Below, piece after piece: positions 1 through 9,638 of a stretch of 64,000 nt of DNA. The stretch is from Candidatus Gastranaerophilales bacterium (GTDB lineage: Bacteria > Cyanobacteriota > Vampirovibrionia > Gastranaerophilales > Gastranaerophilaceae): positions 1 to 64,000 of the forward strand of contig CALURJ010000004.1 of the NCBI GenBank assembly GCA_944323145.1, in the 5' to 3' direction. How positions within the stretch are numbered: the stretch's first letter is position 1; each line of letters starts with the position of its first letter. The notes below the pieces were generated by a model, which was not told the origin of the DNA, searched no databases, and saw only the letters and a list, made by a program, of their open reading frames with translations. Both the position numbers and the translations under genes were made by a program.

Positions 1-47
1 AAAATTATTTATATATTTGATAAATTTTGTTTCCTTTCCCTTTAAAT

Positions 48-77
48 CTAACGACCAAACCGGTCGTTTTTTATTTT
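48..77 (+). terminator. Rho-independent terminator of an upstream gene
   Basis: A 7-bp perfect stem (AACGACC at 50-56 paired with GGTCGTT at 62-68, loop of five) runs directly into a T-rich tract up to about 77. It lies ahead of leuC, so it most likely ends a transcript that enters from the left of the window. Confidence 0.7.
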
Positions 78-110
78 TTATGATAAAATAAAAAGATACA
101 GGAGGGTGTT

Positions 111-1352
111 ATGGGGCAAACTTTAGCAGAAAAAATAATTTCAGAACATGCAGGTAAAAGTGTTAAAGCAGGAGAACTTGTCATAGCAGGGATTGATGTA
201 TGTGCCGTTCAGGACGGCACAGGACCTTTAACAGTTCAGGAATTTAAGAAATTAGGGAAAGACAAACTTAATAATCCTCAAAGAACTATTTTGTTTATCG
301 ACCATGCTTCCCCAAGTCCAAGGAAAGAACTTTCAAATACCCATACTGTTTTACGCAATTTTTCAAAAGAATATGGCGCTATTCTTTCAGATGTTGGAGC
401 AGGCGTATGTCATCAAAGGCTTATAGAAACTTTTGTAAATCCCGGAGAAATTCTTGTCGGAGCAGATTCTCATACCTGTACCTCCGGGGCTTTAGGGGCA
501 TTTGCGACAGGAATGGGTTCAACAGATATTGCAGTTGCAATGGCACTCGGTAAAACATGGCTTAAAGTTCCCTCAACTTATAAAATAGAAGTTACAGGAA
601 AATTTAGAGAAGGAATTTGTTCAAAAGACTTAATGCTTCACCTCATAGGTATGATAGGAGCAGACGGTGCAACATACAAAGCATTGGAATTCTGCGGTAA
701 TACCATAGAAAATATGAGTATGTCAGAACGCTTTACCCTCGCAAATATGGCTGTGGAAGCAGGAGCAAAAGCCGGGCTCTTTGTTGCGGATGAAAAAACT
801 AAAGAGTTCTTAAAATCAAGAGGAAGAGAAGAGAAATTCAGAAGTATAAAACCGGATGAGGATGCAGTATATGAAAAAGTTATAAAAATTAAAGCAGAAG
901 ATATTGTGCACACAGTTTCATGCCCGCATACGGTTGATAACACAAAAACTGTTGAAGAACTTAAAAATGTAAAAGTCGATCAGGTTTTTGTCGGAACATG
1001 CACTAACGGCAGAATTGAAGATTTAAGAATTATTGCAAAAATACTAAAAGGTAAAAAAGTTAATCCCGATGTAAGGATGCTAATTTGCCCCGCCTCAAAA
1101 GATATTTATCTTCAGGCTCTTAATGAGGGCTTGATAACAACTTTTGTTGAAGCAAATGCAGCAATTTTGCCTCCGGGATGCGGGCCTTGTGTAGGTGTTC
1201 ATGCCGGAACCCTTGCAGACGGTGAAGTGTGTCTTGCAACGCAGAACAGAAATTTTCAAGGCCGAATGGGCAATACAAAAGGTTTTATTTACCTTGCCTC
1301 TCCTTATGTAGCTGCATACACTGCAATTAACGGCTACATATCAGCTTCTTAA
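111..1352 (+). CDS. leuC: 3-isopropylmalate dehydratase large subunit
   Basis: Catalyses, with the small subunit LeuD, the isomerisation of 2- to 3-isopropylmalate in leucine biosynthesis in the cytoplasm. The 413 residues fit the short bacterial/archaeal LeuC type of the aconitase superfamily. Visible motifs are GADSHTCTSGALGAF, the Fe-S cysteine in VGTCTNGR and the paired cysteines in PPGCGPCVG, which together ligate the 4Fe-4S cluster. The C terminus ends soon after the RNFQGRMG segment, as is typical. An AGGAGG site ends 6 bases before the ATG. No leuD lies next to it in this window, so the partner is encoded elsewhere. The homoaconitase family is close in sequence and cannot be fully excluded. 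Confidence 0.9.
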   Translation: MGQTLAEKIISEHAGKSVKAGELVIAGIDVCAVQDGTGPLTVQEFKKLGKDKLNNPQRTILFIDHASPSPRKELSNTHTVLRNFSKEYGAILSDVGAGVCHQRLIETFVNPGEILVGADSHTCTSGALGAFATGMGSTDIAVAMALGKTWLKVPSTYKIEVTGKFREGICSKDLMLHLIGMIGADGATYKALEFCGNTIENMSMSERFTLANMAVEAGAKAGLFVADEKTKEFLKSRGREEKFRSIKPDEDAVYEKVIKIKAEDIVHTVSCPHTVDNTKTVEELKNVKVDQVFVGTCTNGRIEDLRIIAKILKGKKVNPDVRMLICPASKDIYLQALNEGLITTFVEANAAILPPGCGPCVGVHAGTLADGEVCLATQNRNFQGRMGNTKGFIYLASPYVAAYTAINGYISAS

Positions 1353-1467
1353 AAACAGAATTTATAAATTTATAATCATCATAAAAAAAATATAACCCGT
1401 TGGTTATATATCAATGAATGAGTATTTCCTGAAAAAAATTCCTTACTATAAATGTAAGGAGAAGTTT

Positions 1468-2061
1468 ATGTCAGGCAATAAATTGCAATATAAGAAAATG
1501 CCTTTGGAAGAACTTGTTGTTCTGTCACAGCAGAATGACTTTAAAGCTCTGGAAGAACTCATTAAACGTGAGCAAAAAAATGTTTTTGCCGCATTTTCTT
1601 ATCTTTCTAAAAAACAGGAAAATGTTGCAGACCTGACACAGGAAGCACTGCTACGCGTTGCAAAAAATATACAAAGCCTTAAAAATCCGAAACTATTTAA
1701 AAGCTGGCTAAACCAGATTGTGACAAATTTGTTTTACGATGAGCTTAGAAAATCTCAAAGAAAGATGGATACAGTTTCCCTTGATGAAGAAACAGAAGAT
1801 ACCCCGCCTATAAAATTCCAACTTCTGGACAAAAAGTGTAAACCGCCCGAAAAATGTATCTCTTCTGAATTGGAAAAAATAATAAAAAGCGCAATTATTG
1901 CACTGCCCGAACAATTCAGAGTTGCAATTATATTAAGAGAATTTCAGGGACTGAGCTATGAAGAAATTGCAGAAGCTACACATTCAAGTATTGGAACGGT
2001 AAAGTCGAGAATTGCAAGAGCACGAAATAAATTACAGGAAGATCTTAAAGCCTATATATAA
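1468..2061 (+). CDS. ECF-type RNA polymerase sigma factor
   Basis: A sigma-70 family factor of about 197 residues. Region 2 has the segment DLTQEALLRVAKNIQSL and region 4 is the helix-turn-helix around GLSYEEIAEATHSSIGTVKSR. An in-frame ATG at 1414 has no ribosome site, whereas the ATG at 1468 follows AAGGAG with a six-base gap, so the shorter start was chosen. The next gene is a zinc-finger anti-sigma candidate 16 bases downstream, a standard ECF sigma/anti-sigma arrangement. The two probably form an autoregulated signalling pair at the membrane. The target regulon cannot be read from the sequence. Confidence 0.88.
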   Translation: MSGNKLQYKKMPLEELVVLSQQNDFKALEELIKREQKNVFAAFSYLSKKQENVADLTQEALLRVAKNIQSLKNPKLFKSWLNQIVTNLFYDELRKSQRKMDTVSLDEETEDTPPIKFQLLDKKCKPPEKCISSELEKIIKSAIIALPEQFRVAIILREFQGLSYEEIAEATHSSIGTVKSRIARARNKLQEDLKAYI

Positions 2062-2077
2062 AGGAGATTATAAAATC

Positions 2078-2614
2078 ATGCAAAATCAATTAACATGCGA
2101 ACAGGTAAGCGCACTTTTAAGTTTTTATGCGGAAGACAAACTAAGCAAAAAATTATCTGAATACGTAAGGCAGCATCTTGAATCATGCCCTGAGTGCATG
2201 GAAAAATATATGAAAATGAAAAATATGCTTAATAAATTTATTGATATTCAGACCCGTGAAATTGATAATCCTTATGCAACAAAACAATACGAAGATTTTA
2301 AAAGCAACCTCTCTGCATATGTGGATAATGAACTTAATGATTTTGAAAATATTAAAATAAAAAAAATTGCAATATCAAACCCGCTTGCAAGGCAGGATTT
2401 AGAAAATATATATACATTTAAAAAGCTTTTACATACATCATTTGAAAAAACAAAAAATGAATGTAAAAATGATTATTCCAAGTCAGTAATCAATCAACTG
2501 CAGCATGAAAACAATGAAGTAAAAAATACAGATCCTTTTTTTAAACTTGTTATAAGCTTTTTTGTAATGGTAACATTTATAGTTGCCGGAATTATAAGTA
2601 TACTATATTTTTAA
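2078..2614 (+). CDS. Putative membrane-bound anti-sigma factor with zinc finger
   Basis: About 178 residues. The N terminus (LTCEQVSALLSFYAEDKLS, then RQHLESCPECMEKY) carries the H-x3-C-x2-C arrangement of the zf-HC2/ZAS anti-sigma domain. A second, partly similar segment (SNLSAYVDNELNDFENIKI) follows near residue 75. A single C-terminal membrane helix (VISFFVMVTFIVAGIISILYF region) would put the sigma-binding part in the cytoplasm. The ATG at 2078 follows AAGGAG at 2061-2066. A longer reading that begins inside the sigma gene was rejected. The gene lies directly after the ECF sigma gene, which supports the role. Its last 12 bases overlap the end of the convergent minus-strand gene. Confidence 0.75.
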   Translation: MQNQLTCEQVSALLSFYAEDKLSKKLSEYVRQHLESCPECMEKYMKMKNMLNKFIDIQTREIDNPYATKQYEDFKSNLSAYVDNELNDFENIKIKKIAISNPLARQDLENIYTFKKLLHTSFEKTKNECKNDYSKSVINQLQHENNEVKNTDPFFKLVISFFVMVTFIVAGIISILYF

Positions 2615-3229
2615 AGAACCTGAAGGATATTTTATCGAAGCAAGCTTAATATAAGAATCCATTGATATAGATTGAGGCTGTTTTATTTCATTTTTTTGTT
2701 CTGTAGCGTGCATTTTGGCAATTGCTTCTTTCTGCCTTTTGGCAGCATATTCGTTTCGCAAAATAGGTGTAATAATATTACATGAAAGAATTGAACCTAT
2801 AGTGCTTGCAACAACATCCACCCCGTTTTTAAAAGCTTTATAATCACCTTTTATTTCCGGAAAATCTTTTTCTATATTAGAGTCTAGTTTCCCAAAATAA
2901 TCAGCAGGATTTACTCCTTTTGCTTTTATATAATTTCTTATTTTAGATGTTGAAAGTTTACCTGTAGAAACAAGTTTTGATGCTAAATTTTTAAACGAGC
3001 TTGTAACTACATAAAAAGAAATAATATTTATTGCAGCATCTGCCATTTCCTGCGGAATTAAAAATGATTTTTGCTCTTTTGAGATTTTATCATTGAAAAC
3101 AACAGCGCTAACCTGGGCCATAGCAGACAAAATCCACCCGAGAACACCTGTATGAACAAGCATTTTCCCGGGGTTTTCACCATAATTTTTATACATAACA
3201 GATTTGAAATTAGAGAATAAGTTTGCCAT
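2603..3229 (-). CDS. Hypothetical membrane protein
   Basis: 208 residues and not assigned to a family. Hydrophobic stretches include MLVHTGVLGWILSAMAQVS near residue 24, ADAAINIISFYVVTSS near 65 and VDVVASTIGSILSCNIITP near 140, so it probably spans the membrane two to four times. The start codon overlaps the stop codon of the upstream gene by one base (TAATG), with GGAGG just before it, so the two genes are translationally coupled and are likely partners. Nothing enzymatic is visible. Confidence 0.6.
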   Translation of the reverse strand: MANLFSNFKSVMYKNYGENPGKMLVHTGVLGWILSAMAQVSAVVFNDKISKEQKSFLIPQEMADAAINIISFYVVTSSFKNLASKLVSTGKLSTSKIRNYIKAKGVNPADYFGKLDSNIEKDFPEIKGDYKAFKNGVDVVASTIGSILSCNIITPILRNEYAAKRQKEAIAKMHATEQKNEIKQPQSISMDSYIKLASIKYPSGSLKI

Positions 3230-3807
3230 TATTTCTTATCCTCCATTTCCTGATGTTTAACAAATGTATTAGTTAAGAATTTCGTTAAAGGTGCATCAAT
3301 CAAAAAGTTTGTGAAGACCATAACCCCAAGAGCAACAACAGTCCCCATAGCATTACGGTATTGATCAAATGCATCAGTGGTATTATCAGTAACACCTTTC
3401 GGGGTAAAAATAGATTTATATTTCGGAACACCTTTTCCGGGTATTTGAGAAAAAGCTTTAATCGCCTTAATACATCCGTACCTTATAAAAAATCCGGTAA
3501 GAGTTCCGGCTATAATCTTTGCAATAGTACGAGCAACCGAAACTTTTCGTGTTTTTTCATCAACCCTCTTATTCTTGGCATCAATAATCGGCTGGGTAGC
3601 AAGAGCCGTTACCCCTAAGGCCAGACGTTGTTTATCCGATGAAAAATTTTTACCTATGTCTTTTAAATGATATAAAAATTTTTCATTTGAAAATTCGGCA
3701 TTGGGCAGTATGTTCAATCCTTTCTGTTTGATTGAACGCATGGAAGCCCGCAGTCTACTGCAAAACGGGGTCTTTGACATTGAAAAATTTATACCGTATA
3801 ACACCAT
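3229..3807 (-). CDS. Hypothetical membrane protein, coupled to the next gene
   Basis: About 192 residues from the ATG at 3807. A TTG four codons upstream and an ATG at 3780 are alternatives, and none has a strong ribosome site. Two or three hydrophobic segments are visible (VARTIAKIIAGTLTGFFIRYG, and MGTVVALGVMVFTNFLIDAP near the end). The N-terminal third is basic and rich in Ser, Arg and Lys. The gene ends with the one-base TAATG overlap onto its downstream neighbour. The function is unknown. The pairing suggests a two-component membrane complex, which is inference only. Confidence 0.55.
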   Translation of the reverse strand: MVLYGINFSMSKTPFCSRLRASMRSIKQKGLNILPNAEFSNEKFLYHLKDIGKNFSSDKQRLALGVTALATQPIIDAKNKRVDEKTRKVSVARTIAKIIAGTLTGFFIRYGCIKAIKAFSQIPGKGVPKYKSIFTPKGVTDNTTDAFDQYRNAMGTVVALGVMVFTNFLIDAPLTKFLTNTFVKHQEMEDKK

Positions 3808-3924
3808 ATTTCTACCCAAGTCTATAAAACCTGTAAAGGAATTAAATTGCCTGAATATCTTTATATATTAATAAAGATTTACAATAGCTACAGTATAATA
3901 AATCAAAGATATTTAAATTGCTAC

Positions 3925-5160
3925 CTATAATTTTGCACCTTTTGGGACAACTGTAACTCCGCCGGGAGAAACGTGGAATCCGCGTCTTTCATCTTCTTCG
4001 CGGTTAAAACCTATTCTCGAATTTGGCGGCACAACAACATTTTTGTCTATAATAGCACGTTTAATCTTTGAATATCTTCCGATTTCTACATTTTCCATTA
4101 ATATACTTTCTGAAATTTGCGAATAACTGTTTACTTTAACTTTCGGAGAAAGAACACAGCGGGAGAGACCTGCCCCCGAAACAACACATCCTTCCGACAC
4201 CATAGAATTAGTTGCCATGCCGACTCTTTCACCTTCAGCCCAAATAAACTTTGCAGGCGGATAATTATAATTAAACGTTCTTAAAGGCCAATCCTGCGAA
4301 TACAAATTAAGTTCCGGATCGTAAGCCAGTAAATCCATATTTGCCTGCCAGTAGGCATCAATACTTCCTACATCTCTCCAGTAGCCGCGTTCAGTATCTG
4401 TCATTCCGGGGAATGAATTGTCATTAAAATTATAAATATATATTTTTTTACCTTCTTTTAATAACATCGGAATAACATTTTTCCCGAAATCATGGTTAGA
4501 ATCTTTTATTTCTTCATCCTCATTTAAAGCAGCTAACAGAACATCTTTATTAAAAATATAATTACCCATAGACGCAAGGCACATATCAGGATTACCGGGA
4601 ATTGATTTTGGTTTGTCTTTAGGCTTTTCGACAAAATTAACCAATTTCCAATCATCATCAACCTCTATTATGCCAAACTCATGAGCTTCTTCTATAGGGA
4701 TAGGAATAGCAGAAATTGATAAATCCGCATTTTTCTCTTTATGGAAATCCAACATTTGTGAAACATCCATTTTATAAATATGATCGCCGCCAAATATACA
4801 AACGTAATCAGGGTCTTCATCCGTAATGTGGAAAATATTCTGATATATAGCATCAGCTGTTCCAAGATACCAGTCAGAACCGGTTCTCATCTGTGCCGGC
4901 GCCAAATCAACATATTGATTCAAAAAAGGCGACAATGCCCAGCCTCTGGTTATATGCTTATTTAAAGAATCTGATTTGTATTGAGTCAAAACTTTTATCT
5001 TGAAAAAACCTGAATTTATAAAATTATTTAATACAAAATCTATAATTCTGTATCTACCTCCAAACGGAACAGCAGGTTTTGCTCTGTCTTTGGTCAAAGG
5101 GTATAATCTTTTACCTTCTCCGCCTGCCAAAATCATAACTAATGCATCATCTATTGACAT
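3925..5160 (-). CDS. glgC: Glucose-1-phosphate adenylyltransferase (ADP-glucose pyrophosphorylase)
   Basis: Makes ADP-glucose from ATP and glucose-1-phosphate, the committed step of bacterial glycogen synthesis. The 411 residues begin with the nucleotide-binding signature [19 protein letters not shown], followed by [20 protein letters not shown] and the sugar-binding FVEKPK segment. The C-terminal part (from about residue 295) has the left-handed beta-helix character of the family. AAGGAG stands 7 bases before the ATG. It is a single gene between opposing neighbours, and glycogen synthase is not in this window. It points to carbon storage in this organism. Confidence 0.93.
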   Translation of the reverse strand: MSIDDALVMILAGGEGKRLYPLTKDRAKPAVPFGGRYRIIDFVLNNFINSGFFKIKVLTQYKSDSLNKHITRGWALSPFLNQYVDLAPAQMRTGSDWYLGTADAIYQNIFHITDEDPDYVCIFGGDHIYKMDVSQMLDFHKEKNADLSISAIPIPIEEAHEFGIIEVDDDWKLVNFVEKPKDKPKSIPGNPDMCLASMGNYIFNKDVLLAALNEDEEIKDSNHDFGKNVIPMLLKEGKKIYIYNFNDNSFPGMTDTERGYWRDVGSIDAYWQANMDLLAYDPELNLYSQDWPLRTFNYNYPPAKFIWAEGERVGMATNSMVSEGCVVSGAGLSRCVLSPKVKVNSYSQISESILMENVEIGRYSKIKRAIIDKNVVVPPNSRIGFNREEDERRGFHVSPGGVTVVPKGAKL

Positions 5161-5327
5161 AATTTAACTCCTTCAACATCAACTTAATTATATAACATTG
5201 TGAAAAATATTGCACTATGTTAAGTATAATTATTATATTAACTTTTGTATCAATATAAATATTTTCAGACTTTTCACGAAAAAAAAGTGTTTATAGATAT
5301 ATAATAATAAAATAACATGGAGATTAT

Positions 5328-6680
5328 ATGGTAGAAAATATTAATGGCAATAAATTAGTTTACACAATTAAATATGGTGATAATTTAACTCATATAGCAA
5401 AAAAATATAATACAAATATTGAAACAATCCTAAAGTTAAATCCCGGTATAAGTGATAAAAATTTAATTTACACCGGCAACAAATTAGTGCTTGAAAACAA
5501 CGAAATTTTTATACAAAAAGAAGACTACAGCCCGCAAAATATGAATATGGGAACAATAACCATCGGTGGCAAAGAAATTACACAGCTTAACGGCAAAAAT
5601 ATGAAATCAAATTTTTATGCAAATAATCTTGCTTTACTGAGTACAGAGTCTTTAAATGATGATGATTCCGCAACAAAAATAGTAATCGAAATGCAAGCCG
5701 GCAAATCTATGACAAGAAAAGATAATGACACGCCATACAGCATTTTAAATAAAGTAATTGGAGACCATTTAAATAATAACAGTAGAATAGTAGTAAATGA
5801 AAACGGAGAAATTATCCCTGAAAACCAATGGCTAGAAAATACGGATTTATATAAAGTATTTATAAGTGAGGATGTTAATGGCGATAACTTTACAGGGGAA
5901 AACAATAAACTTCTGCCACGTGGTGCATGCGCAAATAACGTGCAAATACCTTCTGTAGAAATAGATAAAAACGGAACTAAATATTTTACACTTCACGGCA
6001 ATAATGAAATATTTTACTTTGATGAAACCGGCAAACAAGTCGAGTTCAACAACGGAATAATAGAAGATGCGTCCGAAATTCAAGCATCGGCACAGCCTGT
6101 AGTAACTGATACTGGAGCAGAAAGGATATTACCACCTTCAGCTCCTGATTTTGAACCTTATAATGATTATAAGGAAAATGCATTAAATATCGGAGAATTT
6201 TTTGTAAATGGAGAAATTCAAAACAATGAAGGTCTAAAGTCTAATTTTTATCAAAATAATATAAATAATTTTATGAAGCAGACTCTTAATGATCAATCTC
6301 CGGCTAGCAGACTTGATATTCAGTTAAATATCGGAAGCGGTATAAGCCAAAGAGATCTCTCAGCAGTTGATATACTAAAAAAATCACTTGGTAATAATTA
6401 TAATAAAGCCTCTTTTGTTGAAAAAATTTCTAACGGACAATATACGGCAAAAAACACCCCATTGCAGGATACAGATCTATATAGGGCATTCGTAAGTCCT
6501 GAAGTTAACGGGAATAATTTTGAGAATAATACAATTATAAAAAATGAATCAGGTTCTAATATTGTACAATTCCCTGCATTGGAAGCCGACGCAAACGGGG
6601 TAAAATATTATACTCTGCAGGCTAATGACGGACAAATATTATATTTTAACGACAACGGACAGGAAATTAAAGTAAATTAA
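5328..6680 (+). CDS. LysM-domain protein with a duplicated unknown module
   Basis: 450 residues. The N terminus (residues about 10-56, [19 protein letters not shown] through NKLVLEN) is one LysM module, a fold that usually binds peptidoglycan or chitin. The rest consists of two related modules of roughly 160 residues. Both contain KSNFYxNN, a T/DTDLYK/RxFVS segment, VNGxNF, an xxNxVQxPxxExDxNG run and a final I(L/F)YFxxxGQ. No signal peptide or membrane helix is visible, so any export would use another route. A GGAG site lies 5 bases before the ATG. Its 3' end overlaps the convergent purN-like gene by 4 bases. The function of the duplicated module is unknown. Confidence 0.75.
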   Translation: MVENINGNKLVYTIKYGDNLTHIAKKYNTNIETILKLNPGISDKNLIYTGNKLVLENNEIFIQKEDYSPQNMNMGTITIGGKEITQLNGKNMKSNFYANNLALLSTESLNDDDSATKIVIEMQAGKSMTRKDNDTPYSILNKVIGDHLNNNSRIVVNENGEIIPENQWLENTDLYKVFISEDVNGDNFTGENNKLLPRGACANNVQIPSVEIDKNGTKYFTLHGNNEIFYFDETGKQVEFNNGIIEDASEIQASAQPVVTDTGAERILPPSAPDFEPYNDYKENALNIGEFFVNGEIQNNEGLKSNFYQNNINNFMKQTLNDQSPASRLDIQLNIGSGISQRDLSAVDILKKSLGNNYNKASFVEKISNGQYTAKNTPLQDTDLYRAFVSPEVNGNNFENNTIIKNESGSNIVQFPALEADANGVKYYTLQANDGQILYFNDNGQEIKVN

Positions 6681-7267
6681 TCTTTAACACATCCGCCGCA
6701 GCCTCCGCATTGATTTCCCTGAATTAAATCCGGAAAATCAAAGACCTGATTATTTAATATTTTTTCTATAACTATCGGATACAACAAATCTTCAAGAGCA
6801 TGTATATCGCTTTCAAACTCGTCATAATGCGTTAAATTCCCAATTAATACAGGGTATTGAGCGATTATTTTTCCGTTATCAATATCTTCATTAATCAAAT
6901 GTACAGTTACACCTGAAACTTTAACCCCTGAGAAAAAAGCTCTGTTGATAGCGTCAGGCCCCTTAAATGCTGGCAGCAAAGACGGATGTACACTTATAAA
7001 TTTACCTAATTCCAACACATCTGTCTTTAATTGCCTTCTATAATCAGATAAAGCTATTAAATCGTAATCTTGCGACGAAAAATATTCAAAATTTTGTTCA
7101 AACGGAAGAAACTTCCATTCAATATCAGCTTCTTTTGCAAAAGCTAAAAACTCTGAATTTTCAATATCTGATACAGCCGTTACAGAGACGTCTTTTCCTT
7201 TAAAATAATCTATGATTGCCTTCAAATTTTGTCCTGAAGCAGAGCCTAAAACCGCTATTTTTTTCAT
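6677..7267 (-). CDS. purN: PurN-like formyltransferase with Cys-rich tail
   Basis: About 196 residues, related to phosphoribosylglycinamide formyltransferase, which transfers formyl from 10-formyl-THF to GAR in purine synthesis. The N-terminal loop [11 protein letters not shown], the block [10 protein letters not shown] and the EDIDNGKII segment with the conserved Asp are present. However, the Asn of the usual N-x-H catalytic pair is Ser here (ISVHPSLLP). The protein also ends in an unusual tail with CGGCGGC. The ATG at 7267 was preferred to the one at 7273 because AGGAG is 8 bases away from it and only 2 from the other. It may be a genuine PurN variant or a paralogue with another formyl acceptor. 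Confidence 0.65.
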   Translation of the reverse strand: MKKIAVLGSASGQNLKAIIDYFKGKDVSVTAVSDIENSEFLAFAKEADIEWKFLPFEQNFEYFSSQDYDLIALSDYRRQLKTDVLELGKFISVHPSLLPAFKGPDAINRAFFSGVKVSGVTVHLINEDIDNGKIIAQYPVLIGNLTHYDEFESDIHALEDLLYPIVIEKILNNQVFDFPDLIQGNQCGGCGGCVKD

Positions 7268-7348
7268 AAACATATCTCCTATTACTTTAATATATTATAT
7301 TAGGTCATGGTCTAAATAGCAAAATAAAATATTAATATAGCAGTATAA

Positions 7349-8077
7349 CTAATAGAGAATATCACCTGCAGTTAAAATAATTTCGCCATTATCAGCTTTT
7401 AAAACCAGTTCACCGGAATCAGTAAATCTTTCAGCGATACCTTTAACCTGTTTGTTTAATAAATTTACGCAAATTCGTTCTGATAAAAAATTACATCTTT
7501 TTGAATATTCATCCTTGATACATAAAAAACCGCCGGATAAAAATCTGTCATAGCTGCTAAAAAATCCATATAAAAATTTATCTAAAAAAAGTTTTTTGTC
7601 CTCATACTCACGTAATAATTCAACATTCAGAGCCGTGATTTTTTTATCTGCAACAAGAGAAAGAGAATCCTTATCAGCGTTTAAGTTTATGCCGATGCCA
7701 ATAATCAAACCTTGCAAAGAAGAACCCTTAATTACGCTTTCAGATAAAATACCTGCAATTTTTTTACCATCAATAAGAACATCGTTAGGCCATTTTATTT
7801 CCGGCTGAACTCCGTATTCCTCAAATATTCGGCACAATATCACAGCCGTAAATTGAGTTAGAGCTGCATAGTTTTTTTCAAAAACACAAGAAGGTTTTAA
7901 AACTAATGATATAAAAAGATTTCCCCTTCCCATATCAACCCATTTGCGATTGAACCTTCCTCTGCCGGCCGATTGAGAATCAGCACAAATTACAGTTCTG
8001 TCAAGAATCTTATTTAAATTTAATTTAGCATAATTATTTGTAGAATCAATCTGCTCAAAATTTATAATGTTATACAT
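7349..8077 (-). CDS. birA: Biotin--[acetyl-CoA-carboxylase] ligase
   Basis: 242 residues of the catalytic BPL/LplA domain without the N-terminal DNA-binding domain of E. coli BirA, so it is a ligase and not a repressor. It shows STNNYAK near the start, the biotinyl-AMP loop GRGRFNRKW, KWPNDVLIDGKKIAGIL and GIGINLN. It attaches biotin to the carrier protein of acetyl-CoA carboxylase. The accA and accD genes are near 52-54 kb in this window. A GAGGG site precedes the ATG. It shares its upstream region divergently with the ATP synthase operon. Confidence 0.9.
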   Translation of the reverse strand: MYNIINFEQIDSTNNYAKLNLNKILDRTVICADSQSAGRGRFNRKWVDMGRGNLFISLVLKPSCVFEKNYAALTQFTAVILCRIFEEYGVQPEIKWPNDVLIDGKKIAGILSESVIKGSSLQGLIIGIGINLNADKDSLSLVADKKITALNVELLREYEDKKLFLDKFLYGFFSSYDRFLSGGFLCIKDEYSKRCNFLSERICVNLLNKQVKGIAERFTDSGELVLKADNGEIILTAGDILY

Positions 8078-8131
8078 TTTTCCCTCTAAAAAAAATCAAT
8101 TCAATTAATATTAAACCGCATAAAAAAAAAT

Positions 8132-8160
8132 TTGCGATTTTTTTTTTACGAGTTACAATA
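8132..8160 (+). promoter_or_regulatory. Probable promoter of the ATP synthase operon
   Basis: TTGCGA at 8132-8137 and TACAAT at 8155-8160, separated by 17 bases, resemble sigma-70 elements (4/6 and 5/6 matches). They lie 24 bases before the atpB ATG, in the divergent gap to birA. A GGGAGAG ribosome site follows at about 8171. Confidence 0.45.
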
Positions 8161-8183
8161 AATTACATAAGGGAGAGAAATTT

Positions 8184-8876
8184 ATGGAACATTGGGTTTA
8201 CACATTTAAGATTGCGGGGCATGCTTTATCGGTCAACTTAGATACCATCTTTACAATGTGGTTCGCAATGGCTGTAGTAATCACTTTTGCAATTATTGCA
8301 ACAAAACACCTAGCACTTGTTCCTGGGAAACTTCAGGCTGTATCCGAAAGTATAATGAAATTTTTCTACGGCACACTTGATACTATGGTTGCAAATGACA
8401 ACAGACAACATGTTCCTCTTGTTGCATCATTATTTTTATTTATTGTTACTGCAAATCTGATGGGACAACTTCCTTTAAGAATTATTCATCTAAAGAATGG
8501 GGGAGAACTTGCCTCTCCTACAAATGATATTAACTTAACTGCCGCAATGGCAATTATAGTCTTAATATATTACGTATTTATGGGAATACGTGCAAAAGGG
8601 CCGAAATTCTTTTTACACGAATTGAGCTTTACCGGAATTGTAATGGCGCTTGTAGAACTGCTTGAAATGTTTACAAGACCTTTAAGCCTTGCAATCCGAC
8701 TTTTTGCGAACATATTTGCCGGAGAAATTCTGGTATCAATAGCACTCGGCGGTCTGGCATATTTCTTGCCGCTTCCGATTATGCTTTTTGAAATACTTGT
8801 TGCATTTATTCAGGCAACAGTATTTATGATGCTGACAATCGCTTATATCGGTTCAGCAACAGGTGAAGAACATTAG
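8184..8876 (+). CDS. atpB: F0F1 ATP synthase subunit a
   Basis: Membrane stator subunit of F0 that forms the ion half-channels against the c-ring. The 230 residues have about five membrane helices. The essential arginine is in the conserved helix SLAIRLFANIFAGEIL. The C-terminal helix FIQATVFMMLTIAYIG is also typical. It is the first gene of the a-c-b'-b-delta-alpha-gamma cluster. No atpI homologue precedes it. Confidence 0.93.
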   Translation: MEHWVYTFKIAGHALSVNLDTIFTMWFAMAVVITFAIIATKHLALVPGKLQAVSESIMKFFYGTLDTMVANDNRQHVPLVASLFLFIVTANLMGQLPLRIIHLKNGGELASPTNDINLTAAMAIIVLIYYVFMGIRAKGPKFFLHELSFTGIVMALVELLEMFTRPLSLAIRLFANIFAGEILVSIALGGLAYFLPLPIMLFEILVAFIQATVFMMLTIAYIGSATGEEH

Positions 8877-8914
8877 TTACTTTTGAAAAAGTATTTAAAT
8901 AAAGGAGAGAAAAA

Positions 8915-9154
8915 ATGGTAGACACAGCTACAATTTCACAAATGGCACACTTAGGTGCAGGTATCGCAATCGGTTTTGGTGCAGTAGGCGCAGGACTTGG
9001 TATTGGTTTCGCTACAAAAGGTTTGATGGATGCAGTTTCAAGACAACCGGAAGTTGCTGGTAAAGCATTCGGTTTCTTCTTGCTCGGTGCCGCTTTATCA
9101 GAAGCTTGTGCATTGTATGCATTCGTTATCGCATTCTTACTGTTAGGAAAATAA
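8915..9154 (+). CDS. atpE: F0F1 ATP synthase subunit c
   Basis: 79-residue hairpin proteolipid that forms the rotor ring. Two glycine-rich helices flank the polar RQP loop (residues 43-45). The ion-carrying carboxylate is Glu63 in the second helix (ALSEACALYAF). The Gln usual in helix 1 of many c subunits is Ile30 (GLGIGFA), and the residue after Glu63 is Ala, not Ser. These lack the classic sodium-ligand set, but that does not by itself prove proton specificity. AAGGAG precedes the ATG. Confidence 0.93.
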   Translation: MVDTATISQMAHLGAGIAIGFGAVGAGLGIGFATKGLMDAVSRQPEVAGKAFGFFLLGAALSEACALYAFVIAFLLLGK

Positions 9155-9169
9155 TCGGAGTCTAATGCA

Positions 9170-9637
9170 ATGGAATTTAATGCAACATTTTTAGTATCAG
9201 CCGTAAGCTTTATTTTATTCACAATAATAATGAATAAAATATTTTATAAACCGCTTGAAAGAGTTATTGACGAAAGACAGAAATTTTTGGATGAAACCAA
9301 AAATGATGCCCAGTATTCAAGCAATAAAGCCGATGCAATTCTTAAAGACAGAGATGACAAACTCAACAAATCTGTTTCTGATGCAAAAAAACTTGTTGCG
9401 GATAGAGTAAATGAAGCAAATGAAAATTCCAGAGCAAGAACAGGAGAAGCAAAACAAAAATCAATGGAAGAAATAACTTCTGCCAAATCAAATCTTCAAA
9501 ATGAAGCAAAACAAAATACGGAAGAATTGAAAACAAAAGTTAAAGATCTGGCAGAAGTAATATCTTCAAAAGTCCTTGGTATGGATGTAAAAATCGAAAA
9601 TACCGACAATGAACTTATAAATAGGATATTAAATTAA
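9170..9637 (+). CDS. F0F1 ATP synthase subunit b' (second b-type stator subunit)
   Basis: 155 residues. It has one N-terminal membrane helix (FLVSAVSFILFTIIMNKIF) followed by KPLERVIDERQKFLDET and a long charged coiled coil rich in Ala, Lys and Glu. It pairs with the b subunit encoded next to it to form a heterodimeric peripheral stalk. Two different adjacent b-type genes are characteristic of cyanobacteria, chloroplasts and some phototrophs, which supports the proposed lineage. Nomenclature differs between organisms (atpG in cyanobacteria), so no symbol is given. Confidence 0.85.
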   Translation: MEFNATFLVSAVSFILFTIIMNKIFYKPLERVIDERQKFLDETKNDAQYSSNKADAILKDRDDKLNKSVSDAKKLVADRVNEANENSRARTGEAKQKSMEEITSAKSNLQNEAKQNTEELKTKVKDLAEVISSKVLGMDVKIENTDNELINRILN

Positions 9638-9638
9638 T

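Noticed and set aside
638-943. Open frame of 101 codons on the minus strand inside leuC
   Set aside because: It lies wholly opposite a well-supported gene, has no ribosome site and its protein looks like a reverse-strand shadow.
8915-9154. Sodium-coupled ATP synthase
   Set aside because: The c subunit lacks the helix-1 Gln and the Ser after the ion-carrying Glu, so there is no positive evidence for sodium. Specificity cannot be decided from the sequence alone.
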